Positions 24,630 through 33,823 of a DNA stretch of 64,000 nt are shown in pieces. The DNA is from Pseudokordiimonas caeni (GTDB lineage Bacteria > Pseudomonadota > Alphaproteobacteria > Sphingomonadales > Kordiimonadaceae). The DNA lies in assembly GCF_026719705.1 (NCBI RefSeq), contig NZ_JAPPRR010000001.1:434001-498000 (forward strand), in the 5' to 3' direction. Made by a program: the position numbers and the translations under genes. Below the pieces are notes generated by a model. That model saw only the letters and a list, made by a program, of their open reading frames with translations, was not told where the DNA came from and made no database searches. Within the stretch, counting starts at the first letter, position 1. Each line of letters begins with the position of its first letter.

Positions 24630-27600
24630 TCTTCTTTCTCTCCATATCCGCCGCCGCCGGGGGTTTCGACCCTGATGCGGTCGCCGGGTTCCACACTGGC
24701 GCTACCGGTGGCGCCAAGCTCATCAATCGCGCCACTTGCGCGAAGGATATGGGTATGGCCGATCATGCCGGGATCGCCGCCCATCAGGCCGGGCGGGGCG
24801 ATCTGGCGGTGGCCGGACAGGATCGATACATCCATGGCTTCAAGGAAGCGGATTTCGCGGACGATGCCGTTGCCGCCCTGATGCCGCCCCGCACCGCCCG
24901 ATCCGCGCCGAACGCCAAAATGTTCGACCCGCACCGGATAGCGCCATTCCAGCACTTCGGGGTCGGTCAAGCGGCTGTTCGTCATGTGCGACTGGATGGC
25001 ATCGGCGCCGTCGAAGGTGGCGCCCGCGCCGGTGCCGCCGCCGATGGTTTCATAATATTGGTGGCGGGCATTGCCGAAGGTCAGGTTGTTCATGGTGCCC
25101 TGGCTTGCCGCCATCACACCCGTCGCCATCAGAAGCGCGTTCGTCACCGCCTGGCTCGTTTCAACATTGCCGGCCACCACAGCAGCGGGCGGCTCGGGGT
25201 TCAGGCAGCAGCCGGCGGGCACGATCAGCCGGATCGGCTTCATGCAGCCGGCATTCAACGGGATATCGCTGCCCGCCAGCAGGCGGAAGACGTAAAGAAC
25301 GGCGGCGCGGGTAACCGCCAGCGGCGCGTTGAAATTGGTGGGGCTGAGGCCGCTCGTGCCGGTGAAATCGACCGTCACGCCGCGTGCCTCGCGGTCCACG
25401 CGCACCTTCACCTTTATGGTGATGCCGCAATCCATCGGGTAGCTCACTTCGCCGTCCGTCAGCCGTTCGATGGCGCGGCGCACGGCTTCCTCGGCATTGT
25501 CCTGCACATGCTGCATATAGGCATCAACGACCGGTGCGCCGAACTCGCCAACGAGCCGGAGGACGCCATCGATGCCACGCCGGTTGGCGGCGATCTGGGC
25601 CTTGAGGTCAGCAATATTCTGGTCCGGGTTGCGGGCCGGGTGCGGGCCAGCGGCCAGAAGCTTGCGGATGGCGCTTTCCCGAAACTTGCCGGCTTCCACA
25701 AGCGCGGTGCTGGCAAAGGCAATGCCTTCTTCCGTGATGCTGGTCGAATTCGGCGGCATCGAGCCCGGCGTGATGCCGCCGATATCGGCATGATGCCCGC
25801 GGGAGGCAACATAGAAACGCGGCGGCTCGTCAGGGTTCAGCCACACAGGCGTGACGACCGTGATATCCGGCAAGTGGGTGCCACCATGATAGGGGTCGTT
25901 GGTCATGAAGGCGTCGCCCTGCCGCATGGTGGCGCCATTGGCAGCGATCACCGCCTTCACGCTCGCGCCCATGCTGCCCAGGTGCACCGGCATGTGCGGG
26001 GCGTTGGCAATGAGTTCGCCTTCGCTGTCGAATACAGCGCAGGAAAAATCGAGTCGTTCCTTGATATTCACCGAATGCGCGGTGCGGGCCAGTACGCCGC
26101 CCATATCCTCGGCAACCGACATGAAAAGATTGTTGAAGACCTCAAGCAGTACAGGGTCCGCTTCTTGAAGCGAGATGCCGCGCCGGTTGGTTGCGGCCGT
26201 CCGTGTCAGCAGCAATTGGTCGTCGTCCGTGCGTTCGGCCCGCCAGCCAGGCTCCAGCACGGTGGTGCTGCCGTTTTCAAGGATGATCGCCGGGCCATCA
26301 AGCGGCGTGCCTGGCGTGATGCTGCGGCGATCGATCACCGGCACGGTGCGATGCTTGCCGGCCATGTAAATCTGGCGCGGTTCATGTGCCCTGGCGGCAT
26401 GTTCCATGGCAGCCTCAAGCGTGCCTTCATAACCGCCGCCAGAGGCCTCCACCTCCACCGCTTCCACAAGGATGGGCCGATCATCTTCGGTGAAGCCATA
26501 GGCTTCGGCGTGGGCGGCGCTGAAGGCCGAGCGCATTTCGGCCGCACTGCCATAGGCGATGGGCAGGGTGGTGTCGGACCCTTTGTATTTGAGGCGCGCG
26601 TCGATCCGCAGGGCCAGTTCGCCGCGCGGCACACCCTGCGAAACGAGTGTGTCGGTGACCGTTTCCTTGAGGTCCTGTACGATGCCGCTAAGGTCGCTTT
26701 CGGCCTCGATCGGCGCTTCAACCGCAGCGGTGCGCAGGGCCTTGAGGTCAGCGAGACCCATGCCAAGGGCCGAGAGAACACCTGCGAAGGGCGGGATCAC
26801 GACACTGTCCATATGGAGCGATGCGGCGAGCAGGCAGGCATGCTGCCCACCGGCACCGCCGAAGGTCAGAAGGCTGTAGCCCGTCACGTCATGCCCGCGC
26901 GCCACCGAAATGCGGCGGATCGCCCGGCCCATATGCTCCACCGCCACATCAAGGAAGCCTTCGGCGATGGCTTCGATCTCCATACGCTTGCCGGTTTCGG
27001 CTTCGATCCTGTCGGCAATTTCGGTGAAACGCTGGCGGGCGGCATCCACATCAAGCGGGGCATTGCCGTGCGGGCCAAAAACGGCGGGGAAAAGATCAGG
27101 CTGCAATTTGCCCAGCACCACATTGCAATCGGTGACCGTGGCGGGGCCATCAAAGCCATAGCTCGCGGGGCCAGGGTAAGCGCCCGCTGATTCCGGACCG
27201 ACCCGAAAGCGGCCGTCCTCGAACCGGCAGATTGAGCCGCCACCCGCCGCCACCGTCTCGATCGACAGCATGGGCACGCTGACCGGGATGCCGGCAAGGG
27301 TTGCGTCCACACAGCGCTCATAGGCCCCGCGATAATGGGTCACATCGGTGGATGTGCCGCCCATGTCGAAGCCGATCAGGCGTTCCTTGCCCGCTCGCCG
27401 GCCCATTTCCGCCATGGCGACAACACCGCCTGCGGGGCCTGAAAGCACGGCGTCCTTGCCGTTGAAGGTATCGGCGCGCGTCAGGCCGCCGTTCGACTGC
27501 ATGAAGAAGAGCGGCGCGCCGCTGACGTCATCTTCCAGCCGTCCGACATATTGCGCGAGTACGGGGGAAAGATAGGCATCCACCACGCTGGTGGCCCCGC

Positions 27601-28222
27601 GCGGAATCAGCTTCATCAGGGGGCTGACCTTGTGGCTGACCGACACATGGGTGAAACCTTCGTCGACAGCGATCGCAGCGGCGAGCGCTTCGTGCGCCGG
27701 GTAGCGGTAGCCATGCATGAAAACGATGGCGAGGCTCGTGAAGCCGTGGCGGCGTGCCTCGGCGAGCGCGTGGCGCACTTCAACGGCATCAAGCTCGGTG
27801 ACGATGTGGCCGTGAGCATCGATCCGCTCGTCCGCTTCAACAACAAGGTCATAGGGCGGAACAGCCCGGCCGGGCTTCAGGGCGAACAGGTCTTCGCGGT
27901 GCTGCTGGCCGATCAGCAACGCATCGGCCATGCCGCGTGTGATGAGAAGCGCCGTGCGGCATCCCTTGCGCTCGAGCAGTGCATTGGTGGCGACGGTGGT
28001 GCCCATGCGGATGGTGGCGACGCGCTCCGCCGGGAAAGGCGATTTGGCTTCCGCTCCCATGATCTGCCGCATCGCATAAACGGCGGCGTCGCGGTAGCGA
28101 CCCGGGCTTTCAGACAGATATTTGTGCGCCGAAAGGATGCCTTCCGGGTTGCGCGCAATCACATCGGTGAAGGTGCCGCCCCGGTCGATCCAGAATTGCC
28201 ATTTGCCATCATCTGCACTCAT
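24626..28222 (-). CDS. 5-Oxoprolinase/hydantoinase, fused HyuA-HyuB (OPLAH type)
   Basis: A 1198-residue fusion. The HyuA part (1 to about 680) has the ATPase motifs [32 protein letters not shown] and [15 protein letters not shown], plus [15 protein letters not shown]. The HyuB part (about 690-1198) has [58 protein letters not shown] and [20 protein letters not shown]-type glycine-rich ending. This layout is that of ATP-dependent 5-oxoprolinase, which opens pyroglutamate to glutamate; related hydantoinases cannot be excluded. The window also has gamma-glutamyltransferase, another gamma-glutamyl-cycle enzyme, 5.5 kb away. Start: ATG 28222. Confidence 0.92.
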   Translation of the reverse strand: MSADDGKWQFWIDRGGTFTDVIARNPEGILSAHKYLSESPGRYRDAAVYAMRQIMGAEAKSPFPAERVATIRMGTTVATNALLERKGCRTALLITRGMADALLIGQQHREDLFALKPGRAVPPYDLVVEADERIDAHGHIVTELDAVEVRHALAEARRHGFTSLAIVFMHGYRYPAHEALAAAIAVDEGFTHVSVSHKVSPLMKLIPRGATSVVDAYLSPVLAQYVGRLEDDVSGAPLFFMQSNGGLTRADTFNGKDAVLSGPAGGVVAMAEMGRRAGKERLIGFDMGGTSTDVTHYRGAYERCVDATLAGIPVSVPMLSIETVAAGGGSICRFEDGRFRVGPESAGAYPGPASYGFDGPATVTDCNVVLGKLQPDLFPAVFGPHGNAPLDVDAARQRFTEIADRIEAETGKRMEIEAIAEGFLDVAVEHMGRAIRRISVARGHDVTGYSLLTFGGAGGQHACLLAASLHMDSVVIPPFAGVLSALGMGLADLKALRTAAVEAPIEAESDLSGIVQDLKETVTDTLVSQGVPRGELALRIDARLKYKGSDTTLPIAYGSAAEMRSAFSAAHAEAYGFTEDDRPILVEAVEVEASGGGYEGTLEAAMEHAARAHEPRQIYMAGKHRTVPVIDRRSITPGTPLDGPAIILENGSTTVLEPGWRAERTDDDQLLLTRTAATNRRGISLQEADPVLLEVFNNLFMSVAEDMGGVLARTAHSVNIKERLDFSCAVFDSEGELIANAPHMPVHLGSMGASVKAVIAANGATMRQGDAFMTNDPYHGGTHLPDITVVTPVWLNPDEPPRFYVASRGHHADIGGITPGSMPPNSTSITEEGIAFASTALVEAGKFRESAIRKLLAAGPHPARNPDQNIADLKAQIAANRRGIDGVLRLVGEFGAPVVDAYMQHVQDNAEEAVRRAIERLTDGEVSYPMDCGITIKVKVRVDREARGVTVDFTGTSGLSPTNFNAPLAVTRAAVLYVFRLLAGSDIPLNAGCMKPIRLIVPAGCCLNPEPPAAVVAGNVETSQAVTNALLMATGVMAASQGTMNNLTFGNARHQYYETIGGGTGAGATFDGADAIQSHMTNSRLTDPEVLEWRYPVRVEHFGVRRGSGGAGRHQGGNGIVREIRFLEAMDVSILSGHRQIAPPGLMGGDPGMIGHTHILRASGAIDELGATGSASVEPGDRIRVETPGGGGYGEKEE

Positions 28223-28312
28223 GCGCGCTACCCTAAGCCAGCCCGGAGCAGGACGCCAGTGCGCAATCGCAGTATTGCTTTTGTATCAGGTAGTGAGCTG
28301 CACCCGCGAGGG

Positions 28313-28936
28313 TCAGACGCTGATATCGAGCTTTTCGCCCGTGCCGGGTGCCGTGGCCGACAGCCGGTTTGCGGCGCCTGAGCGGCGTTCCGCGACCCGC
28401 TCTGCGGCCGCACTGCGACTGTCGCGCTCGTCGCTTGCCGCCGTTTCGCGGGACGCCTGACGAGCAGCCAGCTTCTCGGCCAGTCGGCCTTCAGCGGTTG
28501 TTGCCTTTTTGGTCGTCGTGGTTGCTGCAGCCGACGCGCCAGTGGTTTCGGGTTCGGAGGCCTTGGCTGTCGTTTGCGTTTGCGAGGCTGCAGGTGCGGC
28601 GTTTGCTGCCGGTGCAGGCGCGCTGCTGCGCGCGGCCTTGCGGGAGGAAAGCTTCTCGGCGAAGCGTTCCTCGGCGGAACGCAGGCTTTGCTTTTCTTCC
28701 GTCTTCGACTGTTCGGCCACTTGCGACACTGTGGCGTTTGGCGCTGCTTTCGTCGCCGTTGCGGTTTGTGAGGCTTGTGCCGATTGCTGCGCTTCTTGCG
28801 CGCCACCACCGGTCAACCGGTTTGCAGCACCTTCGCGGCGTGCCAGAACGGCGGCCTTGCGGGCGTCCGCCTGAGCGCGTGCTTCGCTGGCCAGTTGCGC
28901 CGAAGAAAAGCCGGCATAGCTGTTCACTGCAGGCAT
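28313..28936 (-). CDS. Ala/Arg-rich low-complexity protein of unknown function
   Basis: I do not recognise this 207-residue protein. It is rich in Ala, Arg, Thr, Glu and Gln and largely disordered or helical, with no signal peptide. Two pairs of internal repeats are visible: REGAANRLTGG and RRSGAANRLSA, and AEERFAEKLSSRKAAR and AEGRLAEKLAARQASR. It ends PGTGEKLDISV, close to the tail SGKGLKIDIKV of the small protein at 30442-30624. Start: ATG 28936 with AGGGTGA before it. It precedes the 5-oxoprolinase gene by 90 bases on the same strand; no functional link is evident. Confidence 0.6.
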   Translation of the reverse strand: MPAVNSYAGFSSAQLASEARAQADARKAAVLARREGAANRLTGGGAQEAQQSAQASQTATATKAAPNATVSQVAEQSKTEEKQSLRSAEERFAEKLSSRKAARSSAPAPAANAAPAASQTQTTAKASEPETTGASAAATTTTKKATTAEGRLAEKLAARQASRETAASDERDSRSAAAERVAERRSGAANRLSATAPGTGEKLDISV

Positions 28937-29059
28937 GATGTCACCCTGTGTAAGGGACTTCCGGCGCGACCCACGCGGTGGAAATCCAACCCGATTGCCC
29001 GATCATTACGCTATGGGCAAAATAATGCAAAGCTTTGGATAAAATTGTAACGAGTTTGC

Positions 29060-29641
29060 TCAGCTACGGGTGAGGGCGGCAACTTCGCCCAGCACACGGG
29101 CGCGGGCTGCGGCAATCACGGTCGATCCCTTTTCACGGGCTCCGGCGCCAAGGTCCGCCTGCAGATTCATCAGGCGCGAAAAATGCGGCGACGCTTCATG
29201 GTCTGCCACCAGCGAGGCAAGCTCACCGGCGGTGAAATGCTGCTGGTAAAGGTCCGCCATCACTTCGTCCCATGCGGCACCATAGGTGCCCTGGGCATCG
29301 CGAATGAGGCGGACGACAATCGTTTTGGCTGCTTCGAAGCCATAGCGTTCAACAAGCGCCGCGACCTCGGGGGTCGTTTTCACGTCGTTCAGGACAAGAA
29401 GCGAGAGATTGCGGTTCAGTTCTGTCTCGCGGATGAAGCGCAGCGCCGTGACGCGTGCGTCCGTCGCGGCCAATTCAAGTGTCGGGCCGAAGCTTTCGGC
29501 GCTCGCCATCTCGGGCGCGCTGAAACCACCGGGCATGCCGGCAGCGGCAGGCAGCGTGAGGCCAAAATACAAAGCCGCCCGCAGAAGGGTGCGAGGGGCA
29601 AAGCCGTGACGGCGGAGCATATTCAAATGAGTCGTGCGCAT
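29060..29641 (-). CDS. Exported protein of unknown function, possibly DUF2059-like
   Basis: A 193-residue protein. A hydrophobic stretch (TLLRAALYFGLTLPAAAG) near residues 18-36 looks like a signal peptide. The mature part is alpha-helical with YQQHFTAGELASLVADHEASPHFSRLM, which resembles the (F/Y)..hFT..EL..L..F...P.G..l pattern of DUF2059. The assignment is tentative. Start: ATG 29641, or ATG 29620 just before the signal helix; neither has a strong ribosome site. An inverted repeat GTGACA-N10-TGTCAC lies 35 bases upstream. Confidence 0.6.
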   Translation of the reverse strand: MRTTHLNMLRRHGFAPRTLLRAALYFGLTLPAAAGMPGGFSAPEMASAESFGPTLELAATDARVTALRFIRETELNRNLSLLVLNDVKTTPEVAALVERYGFEAAKTIVVRLIRDAQGTYGAAWDEVMADLYQQHFTAGELASLVADHEASPHFSRLMNLQADLGAGAREKGSTVIAAARARVLGEVAALTRS

Positions 29642-30001
29642 GACGACGCACGTAAAGACGTTCGGTTACAGGAATGTGACAAAACCCCCTCTGTCACGCC
29701 AAATTCACACTGGAGGGCGAAAAATGGGGACTGTCATAAAAAATTCATAAAACAGTCATTGCCATGTAACCAATGCGGGGACCGGCGGAAACGCTTGGGT
29801 CGGGGTGTAACATTCCAGAAAGCGGCAGACTTCTGCGGAAAAACCTGATTATGACGCATTGCATCGGTTGCCGAGTGGCCGATAATGGAGCCATAGCAAG
29901 CGTCGAAGCGACCATGAGGGTTGGAACAAGGCGTTTCGAAGCGATCTCGGGCACAAGCAAGCGAATCCCGTGATCAAATATCAAGTGGAAGGGGTAGTGA
30001 C
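29642..30001. other. Divergent intergenic region (360 bases)
   Basis: No gene is supported. It contains the inverted repeat GTGACA-N10-TGTCAC (29676-29697) and an A/T-rich stretch at about 29735-29765 that could hold promoters for either side. The last 20 bases include the AAGGGG ribosome site of the gene starting at 30002. Confidence 0.45.
29676..29697. promoter_or_regulatory. Inverted repeat GTGACA-N10-TGTCAC
   Basis: Perfect 6-base arms 35 bases upstream of the gene starting at 29641. The same TGTCA/TGACA core recurs at 31241-31257 and 33662-33675 before two other minus-strand genes. The binding factor is unknown. Confidence 0.4.
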
Positions 30002-30370
30002 ATGGAAAAACAACTCAAGAAAGCAATGGCCATTGGTTCCTTCGCCGTTCTGTTCGGCGCATCGTCCGCAATGGCACAGCCGGTTGCCGCAATGCCGAAC
30101 GAAGAAGGCAAGACCTTCGCGGCCGAGGCGATGAAATCCGGCGACTGGTCGAGCGCAGAAGAAGACCTGATGGGCAACGGCGAATCCGTCTTCGCCAAGC
30201 TGAACCTCGCCTCGGTCTATGCCCAGACCGGCCGTACCGACAAAGCCGTGGCGCTGTATCAGGAAATCATCAACGGCGACGAGAACCCGTATGCCGTGCT
30301 CCTGAATGGCAAGCCGCGCCGCGTAAAGAATATCGCCAAGTTTGCACTGGCTCAGCTGTCCACCAACTGA
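30002..30370 (+). CDS. Small exported TPR-like protein
   Basis: A 122-residue protein with a signal peptide (KAMAIGSFAVLFGASSAMAQ, cleavage near AMA-QP) and a mature part of about 95 residues. The segment AKLNLASVYAQTGRTDKAVALYQEIIN is a single TPR-like helix pair. Likely periplasmic; function unknown. Start: ATG 30002 behind AAGGGG; upstream in-frame starts lack a site. Closed by a strong terminator 22 bases past the stop. Confidence 0.82.
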   Translation: MEKQLKKAMAIGSFAVLFGASSAMAQPVAAMPNEEGKTFAAEAMKSGDWSSAEEDLMGNGESVFAKLNLASVYAQTGRTDKAVALYQEIINGDENPYAVLLNGKPRRVKNIAKFALAQLSTN

Positions 30371-30392
30371 GCTTTTGCCGAAGACAATAAAG

Positions 30393-30429
30393 AAGGGGCG
30401 TGACCTGCTGGGTCACGCCCCTTTCTTTT
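30393..30429. terminator. Strong bidirectional intrinsic terminator
   Basis: A 13-bp perfect stem (AAGGGGCGTGACC / GGTCACGCCCCTT) with a 5-nt loop, followed by TCTTTTTC on the plus strand and by CTTTATTG on the minus strand. It separates the convergent genes ending at 30370 and 30442. Confidence 0.93.
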
Positions 30430-30441
30430 TCGGGTTTGGTC

Positions 30442-30624
30442 TCAGACCTTGATATCGATCTTCAGCCCCTTGCCGCTGCCGGCGGGGGGGACGATCTGGG
30501 CGGCGTTGCGTGGCTTGCCGTCCTTGTCGATCACGATATCGTTGCCATGATCCTTGTTCATCGCGCCGACCTTGGAGGCCAGCTGACTATGGACACCCGA
30601 GACAATCGCTTTAATTGCGGCCAT
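30442..30624 (-). CDS. 60-residue hypothetical protein
   Basis: A small, soluble, charged protein that I do not recognise: AAIKAIVSGVHSQLASKVGA, then NDIVIDKDGKPRNAAQIVPP and the tail SGKGLKIDIKV. Its own terminator lies just past the stop, GGGAGC stands about 13 bases before the ATG, and the ORF has the codon use of its neighbours, so it looks real. The tail resembles that of the low-complexity protein at 28313-28936 (GTGEKLDISV). Confidence 0.62.
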   Translation of the reverse strand: MAAIKAIVSGVHSQLASKVGAMNKDHGNDIVIDKDGKPRNAAQIVPPAGSGKGLKIDIKV

Positions 30625-30783
30625 TGCCTTTTAGCTCCCTTGAACTCAAAAAATTTACGCTACAGTCGGTGCCTGATGCGCCGTTTCTACCGACAAAAAA
30701 TGTGGGTGTGAAGGTGAGCTTAAAAATTTAGGAAATTTCCGGGGTTACCCCTGCAATATCTTTCTGTTTCATGGGGTTGAACG

Positions 30784-30812
30784 AAAAAGCGCCGGACACG
30801 AATGCCCGGCGC
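30784..30812 (-). terminator. Intrinsic terminator of the MAPEG gene
   Basis: On the minus strand GCGCCGG-N10-CCGGCGC is followed by TTTTTCG, 24 bases past the stop codon at 30836. The stretch between here and 30625 holds no supported gene. Confidence 0.85.
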
Positions 30813-30835
30813 CGTGCGCTTGAATCGTGCACTGT

Positions 30836-31222
30836 TCAGAGTAGGGCGAGGGCAATCTTGAAAAGCCCGACGACCGATACAGCCCAAGCCAGCGGGCGCA
30901 CCCACGGGACTGGGAAAAGATACAGCACCGCATGCACTACGCGGGCATAGAAGAAGAGCTGGGCGCCGAGAATGGTTGATTCGGTCGAGACACCCGCCGC
31001 ATGCGCAATCAGCACGAGCGGCGCGAACATGACCATGTTTTCCATCATGTTGTTGCGCAGGCGCGTGGCGCGCTTGTTGAAAACGGTCGGCTCCGGCATG
31101 TTGTCGCGCGGGCCGGCCTGTACCGCGCCACCGTTTTTCAGGATGGCCTCGCCGGCCGGAATCATGATCAGCACGAAGAAAAGGATCGTGCTGTAGAGAA
31201 GCATCGTCAGTTCAACGGACAT
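30836..31222 (-). CDS. MAPEG-family membrane protein
   Basis: A 128-residue protein with four membrane helices: ELTMLLYSTILFFVLIMIPA, then RDNMPEPTVFNKRATRLRNNMMENMVMFAPLV with the MAPEG R-A-x-R-x-x-x-N-x-x-E motif, then two C-terminal helices (LFFYARVVHAVLYLF; PLAWAVSVVGLFKIALAL). MAPEG proteins are glutathione transferase/peroxidase-related or of unknown bacterial role. Start: ATG 31222 behind GGGGAGG. A TGTCAC palindrome lies 19 bases before the start and may control it. Confidence 0.9.
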   Translation of the reverse strand: MSVELTMLLYSTILFFVLIMIPAGEAILKNGGAVQAGPRDNMPEPTVFNKRATRLRNNMMENMVMFAPLVLIAHAAGVSTESTILGAQLFFYARVVHAVLYLFPVPWVRPLAWAVSVVGLFKIALALL

Positions 31223-31240
31223 TATTTCCTCCCCAGAAAA

Positions 31241-31257
31241 TGTCACCTGATGTGACA
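31241..31257. promoter_or_regulatory. Palindrome TGTCAC-CTGAT-GTGACA before the MAPEG gene
   Basis: Perfect 6-base arms around 5 bases, 19 bases upstream of the MAPEG start codon. Position and symmetry fit an operator. A further hairpin CCGCTGGC-N7-GCCAGCGG (31269-31291) lies between it and the ketoacyl synthase stop, without a T-run. Confidence 0.5.
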
Positions 31258-31315
31258 GATGATAGCGACCGCTGGCCCTATATGCCAGCGGCACTTTTAA
31301 GGGAGGAACGGAGCC

Positions 31316-32443
31316 TCAGATTCGCTCGAGGATGAAGGAGCCGATGGAATAGCTGGCGCCGAAGGAGCACAGCAGCCCGAATTCGCCCGGCTTGAAATCG
31401 TCCTTGTATTTGTCAAAGGCGATGATGCAGCCCGCGCCCGCTGTATTGGCATATTCATCCAGCACGATCGGCGCCTTGTCCTGTGACGGGTCTTCGCCGA
31501 GGAGCTTGCGGGTCGCGAACATATTCATGTTGATATTCGCCTGATGCAGCCAGAAGCGCTTGAAGTCCTCGACCTTGTAACCCTTCGCGGCAAGCTGGGC
31601 GTTCACATGGTCGATCACCTTCGGCAGCAGCTCCTTGAAGACGACACGGCCCTGCTGGACGAAACGCTGGTCCGGGTGGCTGATCTTGTCGCGCTCGATA
31701 AGCGTGCGGGTGCCGAAGCCGGCAGCGATATTGGTCGAATATTCGGTGAAGAGCTTGCGGTCATGGATGCGGAAGGCGGTCGTCGATTTCGTTTCAGCCT
31801 CGCGCTCAATCACGATGGCAACAGCCGCATCGCCGAAGATGAAGTGGCTGTCGCGGTCGGTATAGTTCATCGCAGGCGTGATATATTCCGCCGTCACGAC
31901 AAGCGCCTTGTTGGCCATGCCGCTTTGCACGGCGTCTACCGCCGTCGACATGCCGAAAGTGGCGCTGGAGCAGGCCATGGCCATATCGAAGGCAAAGCCC
32001 TTGGCGCCAAGAATCTTCTGCAGTTCGGTCGCCATCGAGGGCACGAAGCGTTCCCAGATGGAGGAGGAGAGGATCACAAGATCGATGTCCTCGCCCTTGA
32101 GGTGCGCTTCAGCGAGTGCCTTCTCAGCGGCGGCCAGCGCCATCTGCACCTGCACAGGCGTGCCCATCGGGCCTTCGGGCGCCAGTTCCGAAAGGTTCGG
32201 ATACATGCGCTTCGGGTCGGTCGGGCCCTTGCCGTCCATCATGAAGCGGTTTTTGATGCCCGATGCCTTTTCGATGAATTCCACGGAAGACATCTGCATG
32301 GCGTCGATGGTGCCCGCCTCGATCTCCGCCTTGTGGTCGTCGTTCCAGGCGGTGGCCCATTTGTTGTAGCTTTCCACGAGCGTTTCGTTGCTGATGGAAT
32401 GCGGCGGGGTGTAAACACCCGTGCCGCTGATCACGATCCCGGT
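31316..32443 (-). CDS. Beta-ketoacyl-ACP synthase III-like condensing enzyme (second of tandem pair)
   Basis: A 375-residue KAS III/FabH-fold thiolase-superfamily enzyme. The catalytic triad is intact: Cys in AMACSSATFGMST, His in WLHQANINMNM, Asn in EYANTAGAGC. The region DRDSHFIFGDAAVA and an inserted loop before the Cys (VILSSSIWERFVPSMATEL) are typical of the longer FabH-like group that uses acyl-CoA or acyl-ACP starters, such as beta-ketodecanoyl synthase. It follows its paralogue by 34 bases. Start: ATG 32443 behind GGGAGGG. Precise substrate unknown. Confidence 0.87.
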   Translation of the reverse strand, partial: TGIVISGTGVYTPPHSISNETLVESYNKWATAWNDDHKAEIEAGTIDAMQMSSVEFIEKASGIKNRFMMDGKGPTDPKRMYPNLSELAPEGPMGTPVQVQMALAAAEKALAEAHLKGEDIDLVILSSSIWERFVPSMATELQKILGAKGFAFDMAMACSSATFGMSTAVDAVQSGMANKALVVTAEYITPAMNYTDRDSHFIFGDAAVAIVIEREAETKSTTAFRIHDRKLFTEYSTNIAAGFGTRTLIERDKISHPDQRFVQQGRVVFKELLPKVIDHVNAQLAAKGYKVEDFKRFWLHQANINMNMFATRKLLGEDPSQDKAPIVLDEYANTAGAGCIIAFDKYKDDFKPGEFGLLCSFGASYSIGSFILERI

Positions 32444-32477
32444 CATAAACCTTCCCTCCCCGTCAGGTTTTGCCGCG

Positions 32478-33611
32478 TCAGCCGCGTTCGACAATCAGGC
32501 TGCCGATCGAATAGCCGGCGCCGAACGAGCAGATGATGCCCTTTGCGCCTTTCGGCAGGTCGGCCCGATGCTTGTGGAAGGCGACAACCGAACCCGCACC
32601 CGCCGTGTTGCCATATTCATCCAGCACGGTCGGGGCCTCGTTCGGCTCGGGCTCGCGGCCCAGAAGCTTCTTCGCGGCATACATATTCATGTTGATGTTG
32701 GCCTGATGGAGCCACATGCGGGCGAGATCGGAAACCGTGAGGCCGTTGTCAGCCAGTTGCTTCGAGATGAAGTCGGTGACGATGGGCAGCAGTTCCTTGA
32801 AGACCTTGCGGCCTTCCTGCACGAAAAACATGTCCTTGCGCATCATCGAGCCATCATCAAGCCGCGTGAAGGGGCCGTAGTTCGAGCGGATATTGTTGGA
32901 ATACTGGGTGAAGGACCGAGTGTTCACCACTTTCCAGTGGTCGCGGCCTTCCGCAAGGTCAGCGCGCTCCAGCACAACAGCCGTCGCGATGTCGCCGAAG
33001 ATGAAGTGGCTGTCGCGGTCGCGGTAATTGACGAGCGTGGAGAAAATCTCTGGATTGACCATCAGGACGCGCTTGGCGGCGCCCGATTTGATCGAATTGA
33101 CGGCAGCGATCAGGGCGTAGGTCGCGCTGGAGCAGCCCATGACCATGTCATAAGCCGAGCCGCCCTCGATGCCCAGATGATGCTGCACTTCAACGGCAAT
33201 GGCCGGGAAGGAGCGCTGGAGGAGCGCGGTGCCGCAGATGATCTGGTCGATGTCGCCAGGCTGAAGGCCGGCCTGCGCGATGGCCTGTTTGGCGGCATCA
33301 AGTGCCATCTTGGCCTGCAGGGCGGGTTCTTCCGTCGTGCCGTGCGCGCCTTCGGGGCAGCGCGAAAGAAGACGGTCCAGATCCATCACGCCGGTGACTT
33401 CCACCAGATGGCGCTTCTTGATGCCCGAGGCTTTTTCGATGAACTCGGCTGAGGAATACTGCTTTGCGGGGGTCAGGCCTGCGTCGATATCGGCTGCATG
33501 CTCGGCATTATACTGATCGACATGGGCATTGAAGGCCGCAACCAGTTCTTCGTTGGTGATTGCGGCAGGCGGTACGTGGAGACCGGTGCCCGTGATGACT
33601 ACATCAACCAT
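32478..33611 (-). CDS. Beta-ketoacyl-ACP synthase III-like condensing enzyme (first of tandem pair)
   Basis: A 377-residue paralogue of the downstream gene. Catalytic residues: Cys in MVMGCSSATYALI, His in MWLHQANINMNMY, Asn in EYGNTAGAGSVV. DRDSHFIFGD and EFIEKASGIKKRHLVEVTG are shared with its neighbour; the starter-binding region differs (LLQRSFPAIAVEV against SIWERFVPSMATEL), so the two may take different starters or form a heterodimer. Start: ATG 33611 behind GGAGAAA. The palindrome TGACA-TATT-TGTCA lies 51 bases upstream. Confidence 0.87.
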   Translation of the reverse strand: MVDVVITGTGLHVPPAAITNEELVAAFNAHVDQYNAEHAADIDAGLTPAKQYSSAEFIEKASGIKKRHLVEVTGVMDLDRLLSRCPEGAHGTTEEPALQAKMALDAAKQAIAQAGLQPGDIDQIICGTALLQRSFPAIAVEVQHHLGIEGGSAYDMVMGCSSATYALIAAVNSIKSGAAKRVLMVNPEIFSTLVNYRDRDSHFIFGDIATAVVLERADLAEGRDHWKVVNTRSFTQYSNNIRSNYGPFTRLDDGSMMRKDMFFVQEGRKVFKELLPIVTDFISKQLADNGLTVSDLARMWLHQANINMNMYAAKKLLGREPEPNEAPTVLDEYGNTAGAGSVVAFHKHRADLPKGAKGIICSFGAGYSIGSLIVERG

Positions 33612-33661
33612 ATCTTCGCTTTCTCCGGACAAGCAAGGCGGCCAGTTTCCGTCCGTCCCGC

Positions 33662-33675
33662 TGACATATTTGTCA
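33662..33675. promoter_or_regulatory. Palindrome TGACA-TATT-TGTCA before the ketoacyl synthase pair
   Basis: Perfect 5-base arms, 51 bases before the start of the first ketoacyl synthase gene, in the 212-base gap to the divergent DnaJ-like gene. It shares the TGTCAC core with the site before the MAPEG gene. Confidence 0.4.
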
Positions 33676-33823
33676 CAAACGCGCCAAGCTATACTGCCTT
33701 TTATCGGGCGGGGAAACCGAACAATCGGCTTTTGCCATCAACTTTCCTCAAGTTTTCGCCTAGTGCCTTCTAAACACTGACTTTCGAGTGGCTGATACCG
33801 TACGGGCATGCTAGGGGAAAGGC

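Noticed and set aside
24587-27190. 867-residue open frame on the plus strand
   Set aside because: It is antisense to the 5-oxoprolinase gene; its composition (His, Arg, Gly rich, no domain) is that of a mirror frame in GC-rich DNA.
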